Shown piece by piece: positions 52,934 to 63,825 of a stretch of DNA of 64,000 nt. The translations under genes and the position numbers were made by a program. The notes below the pieces were generated by a model. The model was not told the origin of the DNA, ran no database searches, and worked only from the letters and a program-made list of their open reading frames with translations. How positions within the stretch are numbered: position 1 is the stretch's first letter; the number at the start of each line of letters is the position of its first letter. The DNA is from Hyposmocoma kahamanoa (taxonomy: Eukaryota; Arthropoda; Insecta; Lepidoptera; Cosmopterigidae), in NCBI RefSeq assembly GCF_003589595.1, contig NW_020653200.1, positions 5,137,684 to 5,201,683 on the forward strand, written 5' to 3'.

Positions 52934-53121
52934 AAGTGACGCGAACGCAGGCGTAGGGTGACGATAAACGTCGACGAAATACTACAACCTCAAGGCGCAA
53001 TCGCGAGAATGCTCGCAAATGCTCGAGCATTCCAACACTCGCGCGCCCCTTCTCGCGCAAGGAGGCGAAATTGACGCTTCCGTTCCATTCCCTTTCGCCA
53101 CAATATAAATTGAGCCTAATA
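52934..53121 (-). mobile_element. MITE with TTAGGCTCAA terminus, copy (damaged)
   Basis: The complement starts TTAGGCTCAATTTATATTG and contains GGAATGCTCGAGCATTTGCG and TTGTAGTATTTCGTCGACG. These blocks also occur in 54628-54952. Only one terminus was clearly identified. Confidence 0.6.
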
Positions 53122-53163
53122 AATAAATATCAACTGCATTACACATGTCGAGTTTAGTATCAG

Positions 53164-53260
53164 ATAACAGTAGTGGGATCGAAAAGGTCCTTACTCCAGC
53201 GTGACTACAGTCGAGTTTTTGAAATTTGACTCGTCAGATAAAAAGTGATATTTAGTCGGT
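53164..53260 (+). repeat. Partial extra copy of the 50871 inverted-repeat arm
   Basis: Matches 50884-50957 in direct orientation (ACTCCAGCGTGAC, GTCGAGTTTTTGAAATTTGA, TTTAGTCGGTTCTT). Confidence 0.75.
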
Positions 53261-53429
53261 TCTTTGTTTAAAAGATAAGACCGCTTTATTACTTTAAGGT
53301 TATACCTGTGTTGGTCTCCGAGTTCATATAAGTACGTATTTTGCATAATATGGTACTATATGTATATTATGGTCCTATATAGTTTTTTTTTAAATACCTA
53401 CATGGTATTTGAGCTTGAAGTTTTTAAGA

Positions 53430-53920
53430 TATAATAGGGGTTAAAGTATGAAATTGCCGATTTGTACTGAAAATCNNNNNNNNNNNNNNNNNNNNNNNNN
53501 NNNNNNNNNNNNNNNNNNNNNNNNNNNNNNNNNNNNNNNNNNNNNNNNNNNNNNNNNNNNNNNNNNNNNNNNNNNNNNNNNNNNNNNNNNNNNNNNNNNN
53601 NNNNNNNNNNNNNNNNNNNNNNNNNNNNNNNNNNNNNNNNNNNNNNNNNNNNNNNNNNNNNNNNNNNNNNNNNNNNNNNNNNNNNNNNNNNNNNNNNNNN
53701 NNNNNNNNNNNNNNNNNNNNNNNNNNNNNNNNNNNNNNNNNNNNNNNNNNNNNNNNNNNNNNNNNNNNNNNNNNNNNNNNNNNNNNNNNNNNNNNNNNNN
53801 NNNNNNNNNNNNNNNNNNNNNNNNNNNNNNNNNNNNNNNNNNNNNNNNNNNNNNNNNNNNNNNNNNNNNNNNNNNCCTATTGCAATAAAACGGCAATTTC
53901 ATACTTTAACCCCTAATATT
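53430..53920. mobile_element. Inverted-repeat element containing a 400-N assembly gap
   Basis: Ns occupy 53476-53875. Left of the gap AGGGGTTAAAGTATGAAATT (53437-53456) continues to GCCG, and right of it the exact complement (CGGCAATTTCATACTTTAAC, CCCT, from 53891) appears. The gap therefore lies inside a TIR transposon whose interior was not assembled. Long X-filled frames here are artefacts of the Ns. Confidence 0.85.
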
Positions 53921-54627
53921 ATAATGTATATATTCATAAGTTCTAAACAGTTGCATTGGGAACCAAACAATTTTTGTCTAATTAGAAGATGATTGTCAAT
54001 GCTATGGAATTGATTACAAAGTCAATTTAATAAAAAAAAATAGAATAGTATTTGATGGTGTGATTGCACTACATATCAAAATCAGAAACGAATGCTCGAT
54101 GTATAGACGCGAAATAGTAGTATTATAAAAACGTGTACAAAATAAAGGTTAATAATATATTGGTTAACTGTGATTGTAATAAATATTTTGAATTATCAAA
54201 ATTTTTCCGTCTAATCTTAATAAAATATTTTTTCCTTTGTGTGATGTAAGTCAAATAATAACAATTACATATTACCTTGTATTGCATATAAATTGTTTGA
54301 TAACCTTATACCACGTAAGTGCCATATTGTAAAATAATATTTTCAGTTTATAACATTAATATTACAGAAAGCATCACAAAAAAATGTGGGAGTTTTTTCG
54401 CTGCATCTGGCAATCTTACACGCACATAAATGCGCATGTCCCTACAGCACCCCTCCATCCTAGTTGTCACGCACACAATTAGATGAAAAGCTGCTTCACA
54501 TCGTTTGTTGCGTATGCTCCATCTGTCTATGTTTTGTAATCTGAGATTTATAATTAAATATTTATTACACTCTATTAATTCAAAATTATTATAATCTCCA
54601 CGAATGCGGTATCTTTTCCTGCGATGG
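53921..54627. other. Intergenic sequence, nothing recognised
   Basis: AT-rich. Part of a 169-codon minus-strand frame (54348-54857) runs into the neighbouring MITE; its composition is mixed and no domain was seen. Confidence 0.5.
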
Positions 54628-54952
54628 CCTTCCTTCAATTTACACTGCGGCGGAACGGAATCGAATAGCGCGTGGTCGCTGGAATGCTCGGGCAAGCCCG
54701 CGAATGCTCGAGCATCCCAAATCGCGCGCCTTGACGTTGTAGTATTTCGTTGACGTTCGTTTGATTCGCCAGGTATCGCCGACGGCAGCCGCAAAATTCT
54801 CGCGAATATGCGAGTCGTGATTTTTATTGGCTCGTATCTAGTTTGAACGTTACACAATTGACCACAAAGTTCATTACGTTATGTACGTACATACAATATT
54901 GTCCAAAAGTCCGTTTTCATTCCGTTCCGCCGCAATATTTATTGAGTCTTAG
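54628..54952 (+). mobile_element. ~325-bp MITE, TTAGGCTCAA-like family
   Basis: TGCGGCGGAACGGAAT near the left end (54646-54661) is inverted as ATTCCGTTCCGCCGCA at the right (54919-54934), and the outer ends are CTTCAATTTACAC and the complement of TAAGACTCAATAAATAT. The interior shares CGAATGCTCGAGCAT and GTTGTAGTATTTCGT with the opposite-strand copy at 52934-53121. Confidence 0.7.
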
Positions 54953-55020
54953 ATACACATTTTTCATTGTGTGTACGATTTTTCTACGTAAATGTACCTT
55001 ATAATATCAAATATGTCGCT

Positions 55021-55385
55021 ACCACAATATTACAAACGCTACTCAAACGTTCTACTGCCTCCTTATTATTAAATTGGCCTAAAGGTCTTGCAACCGGGTC
55101 AGAAACCTTTATTTAAAAAATGATTGGCTAAAATATTAAGCGGCATTTATAACGCAGCCACATCTACTATTGAGTTTGTAGTTATGGATTGTTAACAAAA
55201 TATACAATAAATATTGGTTGTTTCATTCTTTATTTACTCGTAGAAAAGTGTTGTATGCAATCATTATATATTTAGGTTTTAAATCTTGTACCTATTACTT
55301 AGACGACTAGTCGAAGCTTCGTGGCCTAAACACGGTACGTACTCGACTCCTCATATAAGCAACGATTGCATAAAATATTATTACG
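55021..55385 (-). repeat. Dispersed repeat family A, copy 3
   Basis: Reverse-complement copy. TGCAATCATTATATATTTAG, TTGTACCTATTACTTAG, GGCCTAAACACGGTAC and GCAACGATTGCATAAAATAT match the complement of 46374-46530; 55021-55090 matches the complement of the GGCCTGGTTGCAAGA..GTTTGAGTA part. Confidence 0.75.
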
Positions 55386-56349
55386 TGCTTGTCACCACGA
55401 CCCGTAATATCTCTTAGTAGTTTGTGCTTGTCACACCGAACCTTCCATTCATACAGATTAAATATCATAATATTTTTAGATCGAGGGTCAATGTAACTTT
55501 CGAATAAGATTATATTACACTTGAATATGTGACAACATACGCCATCTAGTTAATCCGTGTCGTTACAGAAGACAAATCGCGAAGCGTGGTGGTATATCTC
55601 CACATCGCGGTCTCAGGAGTAGTTAGTAAAATTTTTAACTGCTCCTGCCGCTGGATGGCGCTTGGTTGTCTATGTTTATAATGAATCCCTCCTTTTGAAA
55701 CAGATTACCTGTCCGTGTCCTCACCTTTTGTCCTTGCAACGAGCATTGAGGCGGAGAGCAAAAAGTAACGTCGAGGCGCGCAACAAATGGTGATCGATCG
55801 AAAATGATCTCGTTTTTATTTCGTTATTTTTATTTCAACAGAACTCAGAATATTGTACCTAACTAAAGGAATAAAACGACATTTACACGAATGAAGGCAT
55901 TTTCATAAAGTGCTAGGAAAAAGTGCCATTTACCTGTAAGTAGTCGTTATGTTTCCTAAAATTACAAAGATTTTAGTTTTGTTTGTGGCAATTTTAGGAA
56001 ATGAGCCCTTATTCCGAATTGAATGCACAAAGTTCAACCTCGCGTTCCTTTAGCACGTACGTACCGGAGCTGTAGTATGAACTTACACATAGTCCGTAGG
56101 TATAGTTCTTGCAGGCCGATTAATAGCGATTTATAATGCAGGAAATTAAAACATTTTAATAGAAGGCGATATGAACTAAATTGTCTATCTACTATGTTGC
56201 TTTATTTTTTATTGAAATCGATTAACGGAAAGTGGGTGAATATACCGGATTCATACCTTAATTTAAGGGGGGCGACAGGGAAGTCTACAGATGATGCGGT
56301 TACATGAGTTTACTGACTTCGTATAAAAAAAAAACCAAAAATAAAAATG
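55386..56349. other. Intergenic sequence, nothing recognised
   Basis: A slightly GC-richer stretch at 55540-55800 (CGCCATCTAG, CTGGATGGCG) has no supported frame. Confidence 0.5.
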
Positions 56350-56870
56350 GCTTACCGTGTTTCTTGACTTAGCAAAAGCTTTTGACACAGTCTCTGTACC
56401 CCACATAATTCAAAAGCTATGTAACATGGGAATTAGAGGAGTTCAACTGTATGTGTTCTCTATCTGTGTAACAGGTCACAGTGTGTGAGGGTGGGTGATC
56501 ACTTCAGTGACTATCTACCAATTAAATACGGTGTACCGCAAGGTAGTATAATCGGTCCTACCCTCTTTCTTTGCTACATCAATGACCTTTGTCAACTAAA
56601 TATAAAAAAACTGCACAATCGCTACATATGCCGATGACACTACCCTCACCTTTTATGTGCATAGTTGGGATGAGCTTCATTCGTTAGCTCAAAACGGATT
56701 TGATATAGATACTACTTGGCTTACAAGAAACTGCTTAACATTAAATGCGGAAAAAATCGTACGTTGTATTTACAATAAAAAACGTTGTTTCTTTGCCTAT
56801 CCATGTGCCACCAATAACGGATAAATGTTCAAATCCTTCAACTGGAATGTGTGACTGTCCTCTTAATACA
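56350..56870 (+). pseudogene. LINE reverse transcriptase relic (jockey/CR1-like)
   Basis: The + strand reads VFLDLAKAFDTVSVPHIIQK (RT motif A, F.D..KAFD.V), then IKYGVPQGSIIGPTLFLCYI (motif B, PQGS..GP.LF) and a shifted YADDTTLTF (motif C, catalytic YADD). TWLTRNCLTLNAEK follows. Two or more frameshifts (near 56610 and 56750) and missing flanks make it a dead fragment. Confidence 0.85.
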
Positions 56871-56898
56871 TGTACTTCTTATTACAGGTATTACATAC

Positions 56899-57060
56899 CT
56901 GGTCACATAGGGATTTTATTTTCCCATTTGTCGTCATTGGAAATTACCACTGTTAACAACTGACATTTTTTTATACCGTTTGTCACCACCTGGTAACATA
57001 TGAGATTTTTTTCACCATTTATTGCCTGTAGAAATCACCACAGGCAACAATTTAATAATA
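56899..57060 (+). repeat. ~90-bp imperfect tandem duplication
   Basis: CCTGGTCACATAGGGATTTT at 56899 and CCTGGTAACATATGAGATTT at 56989 start two related units, both continuing to CCATTT..T, AAAT.ACCAC and AACAA. Confidence 0.55.
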
Positions 57061-57390
57061 ATTTAATTATTTGACCCATCGTTCTTCTGATTGCGGAAAC
57101 TGATGAAATTTAACATTTTTATATGTATATGCGAGATGATGATTTGCTGTCTGTAACCGCACTTGTAGCATGTACCATTTTCCATTCAACAACTCACTTC
57201 AACGTCACACGAAGTATTTAACGTAAATGACACAACCCTGAGTCGTGTGTCCCGAGCAAATGTATGGCACCTCGGGCTACCCATTTTCTTTTCATTGGAT
57301 ATTCATCCAACATGGGTATTATTCAATATCTACCTTATTTTTTTCATATTATGTTATGCAACCTGTAGGTGTAACTAAAATAACAATATC

Positions 57391-57545
57391 GAGTTCTTAG
57401 GTTTTCGCGATTGTTACACATAAGAAATGAAAGTATTTTCCGGATTTAAATCGCGTATATTTGTTTTTTCTAACAAACCAAAAACAAAGGTTTGTTTGAA
57501 AAAACAAATAGACGCGATTTAAATTCGGAAAAATAGTTTCATTTC
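57391..57545 (+). repeat. GATTGTTACACA repeat family, copy 3, with a ~56-bp imperfect hairpin
   Basis: After GAGTTCTTAGGTTTTCGCG and ATTGTTACACAT, the segment 57424-57479 folds onto 57489-57545 (GGATTTAAATCGCGT pairs with ACGCGATTTAAATTC; AACAAACC with GGTTTGTT). The loop is ~9 nt. Confidence 0.75.
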
Positions 57546-57648
57546 CTATAAAATAACAATGTTACTACCCTAAGCTGCGAGCGACATGTAGGCATTGTCG
57601 CGCTGCCGGGAGGCACAGAGGATATTGACGGTGCACGACGGACAGGCG

Positions 57649-57687
57649 CACTATGGACAATGATAGAACAACGGCATATCAAAAATC
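57649..57687 (+). repeat. Transib left terminus, RSS-like
   Basis: Heptamer CACTATG, 25-nt spacer, then AAAAATC in an A-rich nonamer-like position, resembling a 23-spacer recombination signal. Confidence 0.75.
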
Positions 57688-58487
57688 GTTTTTCCTTAAG
57701 TCGTTATTGACGCACTTTATTTTTTTTTTAAATTGTATTAGAGTAGTACTTTAATATAATGTAGTAATTTTGCGTGAATTGCATTTGGAATACATATTTT
57801 TTAATGTGAGAAATTGCAATACGTAAGTATGTCTATTTCAGGTCTGTTCGCTTCAATACTTTAAATTTCATTTCTTTCAAAAACTTGTGCGAATATATAT
57901 AAAGTGTTATGCATTTCTAAAAAGCCCATAGTATAAAGATTTTAAAGCAATTATAATATTGTGGATTGTTTGATTATTTTTCTATAAAAAAAAATACAAA
58001 AAGTGAAGGAAAAAAAAAGATACGTATTTGATTTTTTTCCATCCTCAAAGGTATTTGAAATTCACCGAGACTTTTGACAGTTACCGATGTCTCCCGGTGC
58101 TTTACATTTGGTGTTGTTTTATAGCTCAGATATTCATAAATAACATTTATAAAAATCAGCTGCGGATACGTGCGGCTTTAGAAGTTATCGCGAAAACTAT
58201 ATATAATTCAAGAAACGGAAAACCGCTATCCATTGTGGTTTCTTATGTTGTACTATTGAATTGATTAGTTTGCGGTATATTTCAATAAATTATAGGTATT
58301 TATTGATAACAGGGCGTTTTGTCTACATTTTGCACTTATTTTGTGGTACTACTTTAATCAACAAAATGCACACTACCCCCATTTATGAAATTATATAAGA
58401 ACAGTGAATTAATTTAATAAAGCTATTACAAATTGATAATAAAACTAAACAGACGTTTGATTGTTACGTATCATCACTGAATTTCAA

Positions 58488-60486
58488 AATGTCAAATTCT
58501 TTCAAGTGTTCCAAGCGTGAATTGAAGGAGGAAAAAAACTTGAAACCCTATCAACAGTTTTAAAAGAAAACTATCATGTTTCTGAAGACAACATGTGTTT
58601 TATTATCAGTGATGTTCAAAGGAATCTCATTCCTTCCTTTAATAAACGATGGGCAGAAGCGTCCAGGAAAAAGGCTTCGTTTCTAAAAAGAACGAAAATT
58701 GGTTGGATTCTGAATATTTGGTAACCTTACCGAGCATTGAAGGAGTAACACCTGACATCACACCATCTACTTCTTCTGGGAAACGCGGAAGACCCTGTGT
58801 CTCTTATGGAGACTCATCAGAATCAACCAAAAAACGAAAAAATACCGCGCTATTTAGTGAAAATGGCTTTGAACACATTTGCAATGCCTATGTTCGGGGC
58901 TTACGTTCAATAGGAGAAGAAACAGAAGCAAAACTCGTGGAAAAACTATGGCTTGCTGACCGTGATGATACAAAGTCTCTATATTTGAATCTCATAGAAA
59001 ACGCAAGCGAGAGCAAAATGCTAATGGATCAAGAAGCATTGAGTGTTTTCATTGACTTAGATTTAACGAAAGCACAATATATATACTCAAGGAATTTAAC
59101 AAACGAACGAGACTGTGTTCTATTCCCACCATTTTATAAAATACAAGAAATCAAACAGACATGTTATCCACCATCTACAGCAATAGAAATTACAAATACA
59201 CATGCAAAAGTACTAAACCTTCAAGATTTATTGGACCACACTAGCTAGGATTTTGGCCATAGATTCGGTGTATAAGAATGGATTGTGTCATTTAGTTTTA
59301 TACAGTAAATGGGGATGTGATGGTTCATCTGGTCAAAGTCAAACAAACATTTCCAGAGGAGTCTGAACTTGTTTCTGATGCAAATTTGTTTATTATGTCG
59401 TTAGTGCCTATTAAATTAGTCAATGAGCTTACTGGCGATATTGTCTGGCAAAATCCAGTGCCTTCGTCAGTCCGTTTTTGTCGGCCCATATCGATAGAAT
59501 TTTGTAAAGAAACTCCTGAAAAAACTAAAGCTGTTGCTGATGAAATAAAGAACCAAATAATTTCCTTGCGGCCATCATTAATTAATAAAGAAGGTGAAGG
59601 GGTGAATGTGAAGCACGAACTCTTTCTGACTATGATAGATGGCAAAGTAGCTCAAGTATTAACAGATACACCATCTGGATCCACGTGTACAATCTGTGTA
59701 GCTACTCCACGGAAAATGAATGATCTGACTAAAGTCACTAGTAGGCCAGAAAATGAAAATGCATATCAATACGGACTTTCCACATTGCATGCCTGGATTC
59801 GTTGTATGGAAATGGTATTACATATCTCATATAATCTTTCTTTTCGGACATGGTCAGCCACAAGTGAAGAAAAGAAAAGACAAAAGCAAGAAAAGAAAAC
59901 CCTAGTACAAAAACTTTTTCGGGAGGAGCTAGGATTGATCATCGACAAACCACGACAAGGAAGTGGTAATACCAATGACGGTAATACTGCTAGACGATTT
60001 TTTCACAACGCAAATTGTTCTTCTGAAATCACCGGAGTGGATGTGAATTTGATCAAAAGTTGTATATTATTTTACAAGCTCTTTCATCAGGCGTAATGAT
60101 AAATGCAGAAAAATTTGGCAAATATGCCATGGAAACTGCCAGGATTTATGTAAGTAATTATGAATGGTACTACATGCCATCTCCAGTACACAAAATTTTG
60201 ATTCATGGTGAAAGTCTCATTAAGCATTTTGGTGTAATTCCTATTGGTCAACTTTCCGAAGATGCACAAGAATCCCGTAATAAGGATTATAAAAAATTTC
60301 GCCTACATCATGCCAGGAAGTGCTCTCGATCAGCTACAAATGAGGATGTATTTCATACTTCTCTACACATCAGATCCGTACATTTCCAGTCTTAGAAAAA
60401 CATATAGCAAAAGGGTGAAGGCACTTGATGAAGATACCCTGGATCTTTTAAAAGTGAATGAACTCATTTTGGATCCTGAAGTTTAA
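58488..60486 (+). pseudogene. Transib transposase (RAG1-like), ~665 codons, broken by about six frameshifts
   Basis: ATG at 58488-58490, TAA at 60484-60486. Ordered blocks: KRWAEASRKKASFL; KNENWLDSEYLVTLPSIEG; WGCDGSSG with the first catalytic Asp (codon 59319-59321); LVPIKLVNELTGDIVWQNP; LTMIDGKV with the second Asp (59638-59640); LHAWIRCMEMVLHISYNLSF; NTNDGNTARRFF; ILQALSSGVMIN; YEWYYMPSPVHKILIHGESL; PIGQLSEDAQESRNKD with the presumed catalytic Glu (60270-60272), the position that corresponds to RAG1 Glu962. Frame breaks lie near 58533 (A-run), 58682, 59240, 59340, 60057 and 60360. Apart from these, the domain order is complete, implying a fairly young but dead copy. Confidence 0.92.
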
Positions 60487-60871
60487 CAAGTATAATAAAA
60501 CATAATATACACGTTGACATACATACATTTCTAACATTATTTTACTTTTAAATTAGTATTTTGTAACTTTTTTTACTATACGTGTTTGTAATCTTATAAC
60601 TTTTAATTTCTTGATTAAATCGATAAGAGCTTAAATATGATTGTTTTTTAAAAAAAAACTAATGTAATAATACATTTTTATTAATAATATAAGTAGAGTT
60701 GTCCTTAAGGAAATCGAATAAAAGCTATTTCTGAAATATATTTTTTCATTTTTTTTCAAAAATAAACATACTCTTATAAAAGTATAGCATCTGAACTTTA
60801 ACTAAAGTAGTATTCAATACTCTATGCATGTGCAAAAATTCAATAGTCTATCTTAACAAATAAGAAAGTTA

Positions 60872-60910
60872 TTGATTTTTGATCTGAAACAGACCTCGAT
60901 TTCCATAGTG
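60872..60910 (-). repeat. Transib right terminus, RSS-like
   Basis: On the complement: CACTATG, 23-nt spacer, AAAAATCAA. The heptamer-23-nonamer layout matches the vertebrate 23-RSS spacing. Confidence 0.75.
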
Positions 60911-61012
60911 AGGCGCACTGCTTGTGTTATAAAGTTATAGTACTAGTTATTGAGTTTCTGTTAGTGGTTTATTGAAATAAAACATATTATTTCATTTCCT
61001 TTTTCCTTTTTT

Positions 61013-61110
61013 TAACGCAGACATTCATAGCCCCGCGCTAGGGAAACGTGTATCGCGGGTGCCATTGATGGACACACACAGAGACAACCACAAATTACAC
61101 CCAAACTCTC
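61013..61110 (+). mobile_element. Retroposon 3' fragment, copy 2
   Basis: ATAGCCCCGCGCTAGGGAAAC, GCGGGTGCCATTGATGGACA and GACAACCACAAATTACACCC match 38812-38884 in the same orientation. Confidence 0.7.
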
Positions 61111-61175
61111 AAGAAAAATAAAAGTAATAGTACACACAATATTAAATAAATAATTCCCGGCTCTGGGACCTCTGC

Positions 61176-61562
61176 GTGACTGACCTTTATCTGTTTATTT
61201 GTAAAAGTATGCTAGTGTTGTCGAATAAAAGGTTTGTGTGGTCACACTGTCACCGAATAGATGAATTTATTGCAAACCAAATTTCCCGATCGCATAATTT
61301 CACGAAATTCATTTCATCATGTCTTCAATTCAGATCATGTGATTTAACACTACTGGATTATTTTTTATGGGGTTATGTTAAAGACAGAGTCTATACGGAG
61401 TCAATCGAATCGATTGCAGCCTTAAAACTCATAATTCGTCAAGTGATTAACGAAATAGACCCACCATTTTGTCAAAAAGTGATTAAAAACTTTGATGAAA
61501 GAATCGACATCTGTAATTGTGGTCGTGGTGGACATTTATCAGATATCATTTTTCATTCATAA
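61176..61562 (+). pseudogene. Tc1/mariner-superfamily transposase C-terminal relic
   Basis: A 128-codon frame whose second half reads SCDLTLLDYFLWGYVKDRVY, then VIKNFDERIDICNCGRGGHL. The Asp of DLT.LDYFLWG is the third catalytic residue of this group. The N-terminal half is unrecognised and the first two catalytic residues are absent. A distant paralogue of the fragment at 17727. Confidence 0.75.
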
Positions 61563-62422
61563 TGGCCAATTCTACTTTTTTAAATATAGTACAAATTTGA
61601 ATCATTGTCATCTAAATTCATTGTTTTATTTTGATTTACAAAACAATATTCTTACTGAAAAACTTTATAGTGGTAACACACTCCCATAAAGTGGCAGACA
61701 GTTTTGTGAGGTATATTTTATCATTGCTTTTTCAATGTTGTATGTATGTTCTAAATTTAAAAGAGTTGCCGATATATCCAATGTGTACAGAAATAGAGAA
61801 ATGGGTTTTGGAAAATTGTTTCTTTGGCATAATAGAACTTTTCGAAAAAGATTAATATTGAATGCCGAATAGGGGTAAATATGTTGCACTTATCTGTAAC
61901 TAACTTGTGTAGAAACTTATATTTAATAATAGCATATGCAAATAAAATAATTCACTGTGTTTACCTAATAATAATTTGAGCGTGTGTACCTCAGACATCA
62001 TAAATACTAGTTCCGTGTTGTGTACACTACCCTACCCAACACTCTTGACACGGCGACTTTTTTCCCGAAAATTTAGCTGCTGATCGTATACATTATGCTT
62101 AGACTTATGCAAATGAAATAATTTCATATCATTTTGTTCACCGGTAATTTGAGAGTGTGTACACTAATCGTCGCACATACACAGGGTTACTTTTCTTTCC
62201 CGAAATGATTATTATGTTCTATATGTTCTAAGACATTATGATAAAATACCTTTAGCTTTAACTAAAAAAAGCGGTCCCTAACGAGATGTGCACAGTTTGA
62301 TATCGAAAATTGGTATCAATGTTGTTGTATAAACGTGTGACTGCAAAAACTGTGGACTTTACATTAGGTAACTCATTTGTACGTTCAAGACATCAAAAAT
62401 TATGACTAGGAAATAGCATGAT
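61563..62422. other. Intergenic sequence, nothing recognised
   Basis: AT-rich. Two loosely similar passages with GTGTGTACNNTNATCG-type words occur at 61980 and 62150. No gene. Confidence 0.5.
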
Positions 62423-63300
62423 AGGCTATCGTTGCGTAAGTAATAGGTACGAGATTATAAGACCTAATTATGTAATGATTGCATACAATACTTTTTCTAC
62501 GAGTAAATAAAATAATGAATTAAAATCAATATTTAATGTATATTTTGTTAAAAATTCATGATATGAAACCCAATTTTTTGAAAATAAATTTTAACTCATC
62601 TAATATGGTAGGAATTTAACCAATAATTTTTTTAGTAAAGATTTATGGCCCAGTTGCGAGACTTTTAGGCCAATTTAACCAATCAGGAGGCAGTACAGCG
62701 TTTGAGTAGCGTCTTAATCATAGAGTATAGGCAAATGTGCCTTAAATAACCTTTAAATATCAACTCTCGTTTGCGCTAAAATAAAAAATTTGAAAGCTGA
62801 AATAGTACAGCGTCAACAATTAACCTGTGTGTACGTCTCCGTATATTCCAAAATAATTCTGTATTTATTATCATAAAGACAATATCTCTAACAATGGGGA
62901 GCTGTTCCGATCGGTAGTGTGTGAAAAACTTCAAAATATCTAATTATAAAACAAACGGAATCACATTGCATCGGTAATTAAATATTAAATATGAATTTTT
63001 CCAGTTTTCGTTCATTATAGCAAAGCTCAAGCTAAACTGGTTGATTTGAAGTGAAACAATTGACGACACCCGTCCATTGTTTCGAATTCCGCTGAAGTCA
63101 ACGTAATGATTTGGCAGAATAGTTTTCAAACAAATTAAATGACATTTCGTCTCTGTTTCTGGTTATATACTCGATGGTCCTAATTAGCAAATATTAGAAA
63201 AGTATATATATGTACCTTTTTCTTGAAACCTATTCATTATAGTTCTGTGTATAGTACTATAATACTCATTTATGGTTCTGTGTACAGAACAATAGTCTGT
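62423..63300 (+). repeat. Dispersed repeat family A, copy 4, interrupted
   Basis: 62423-62720 matches family A up to CAGCGTTTGAGTAGCGTCTTA. The 3' part resumes at about 63181 (TAATTAGCAAATATTAG, TTCATTATAGTTCTGTGTA), so ~460 bp have been inserted between. Family B copy 2 starts immediately after. Confidence 0.65.
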
Positions 63301-63825
63301 TTCAATTCATTTTCAACAAAAAGTAAACAAAACTGTTTGGTTAAAATTCTAAAGCAATCACTCAATAAATCGAATAATTCGTATATTTCGAAGATTTCGA
63401 CTTGATCTCTATCACTTTTTCCAACAATATTTATTTGAATAGCATCGTAAAATTGTATTTGAAAAATGGTGGTCCAAAATTGAGGTTATTTTCATCTTTA
63501 CATCTATGGGTTGTCTATAGTTGCATAGTGCTGTATGAAAAAAAAAACGTTCGGTTCATTCAATTAAAGTTTTTGTAATCGATTAGTAAATCAAATATTT
63601 CAATCACAATCGAACGAGTGTCTAAGTTTAAGGATTTAAAGGAGGACTTAAAACTAAGATTTCGGAAATTTTAAATATCAACATAACATACATACAAAAA
63701 AATCATACATACAAAAAATATCAAAATAACGCGCGGTCCAGTCTAATATACTAGTCCGTGTGGTTTCCATCCTCCAAGAGTCAGTGACTTTTTTGTTTAC
63801 ATTTCGTTGAAAATGGATTGAAACC
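63299..63825 (+). mobile_element. Repeat family B, copy 2 (~530 bp, ~30-bp TIRs)
   Basis: TTTCAATTCATTTTCAAC at the left and the complement GTTGAAAATGGATTGAAAC at the right, both followed inward by GTAAACAAA. It aligns along its length with 37885-38428 in the same orientation; a ~50-bp insertion including ATACATACAAAAAA lies near the right end. Confidence 0.8.

Larger units (their letters stand above)
57649..60910 (+). mobile_element. Transib DNA transposon (RAG1-core relative), full length, 3262 bp
   Basis: The left end reads CACTATGGA at 57649 and the right end is its exact complement, TCCATAGTG, ending at 60910. Both ends carry ATCAAAAATC 27-29 bp inside the terminus. GC-rich 5-bp AGGCG lies directly outside both ends (57644-57648 and 60911-60915). 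A CAC(T/A).TG terminus and a 5-bp GC-rich target duplication are the established marks of Transib. The transposase (58488-60486) lies in sense orientation with an ~840-bp leader and a ~420-bp trailer. It interrupts sequence that would otherwise read GGACAGGCGCACTGC. Confidence 0.93.

Noticed and set aside
53441..53902. Frames of ~150 codons of unknown residues on both strands
   Set aside because: They cross the 400-N gap and carry no information.
58313..58372. CAC-starting words upstream of the Transib frame considered as the left terminus
   Set aside because: They do not match the right end; the exact CACTATGGA with AGGCG flank at 57649 does.
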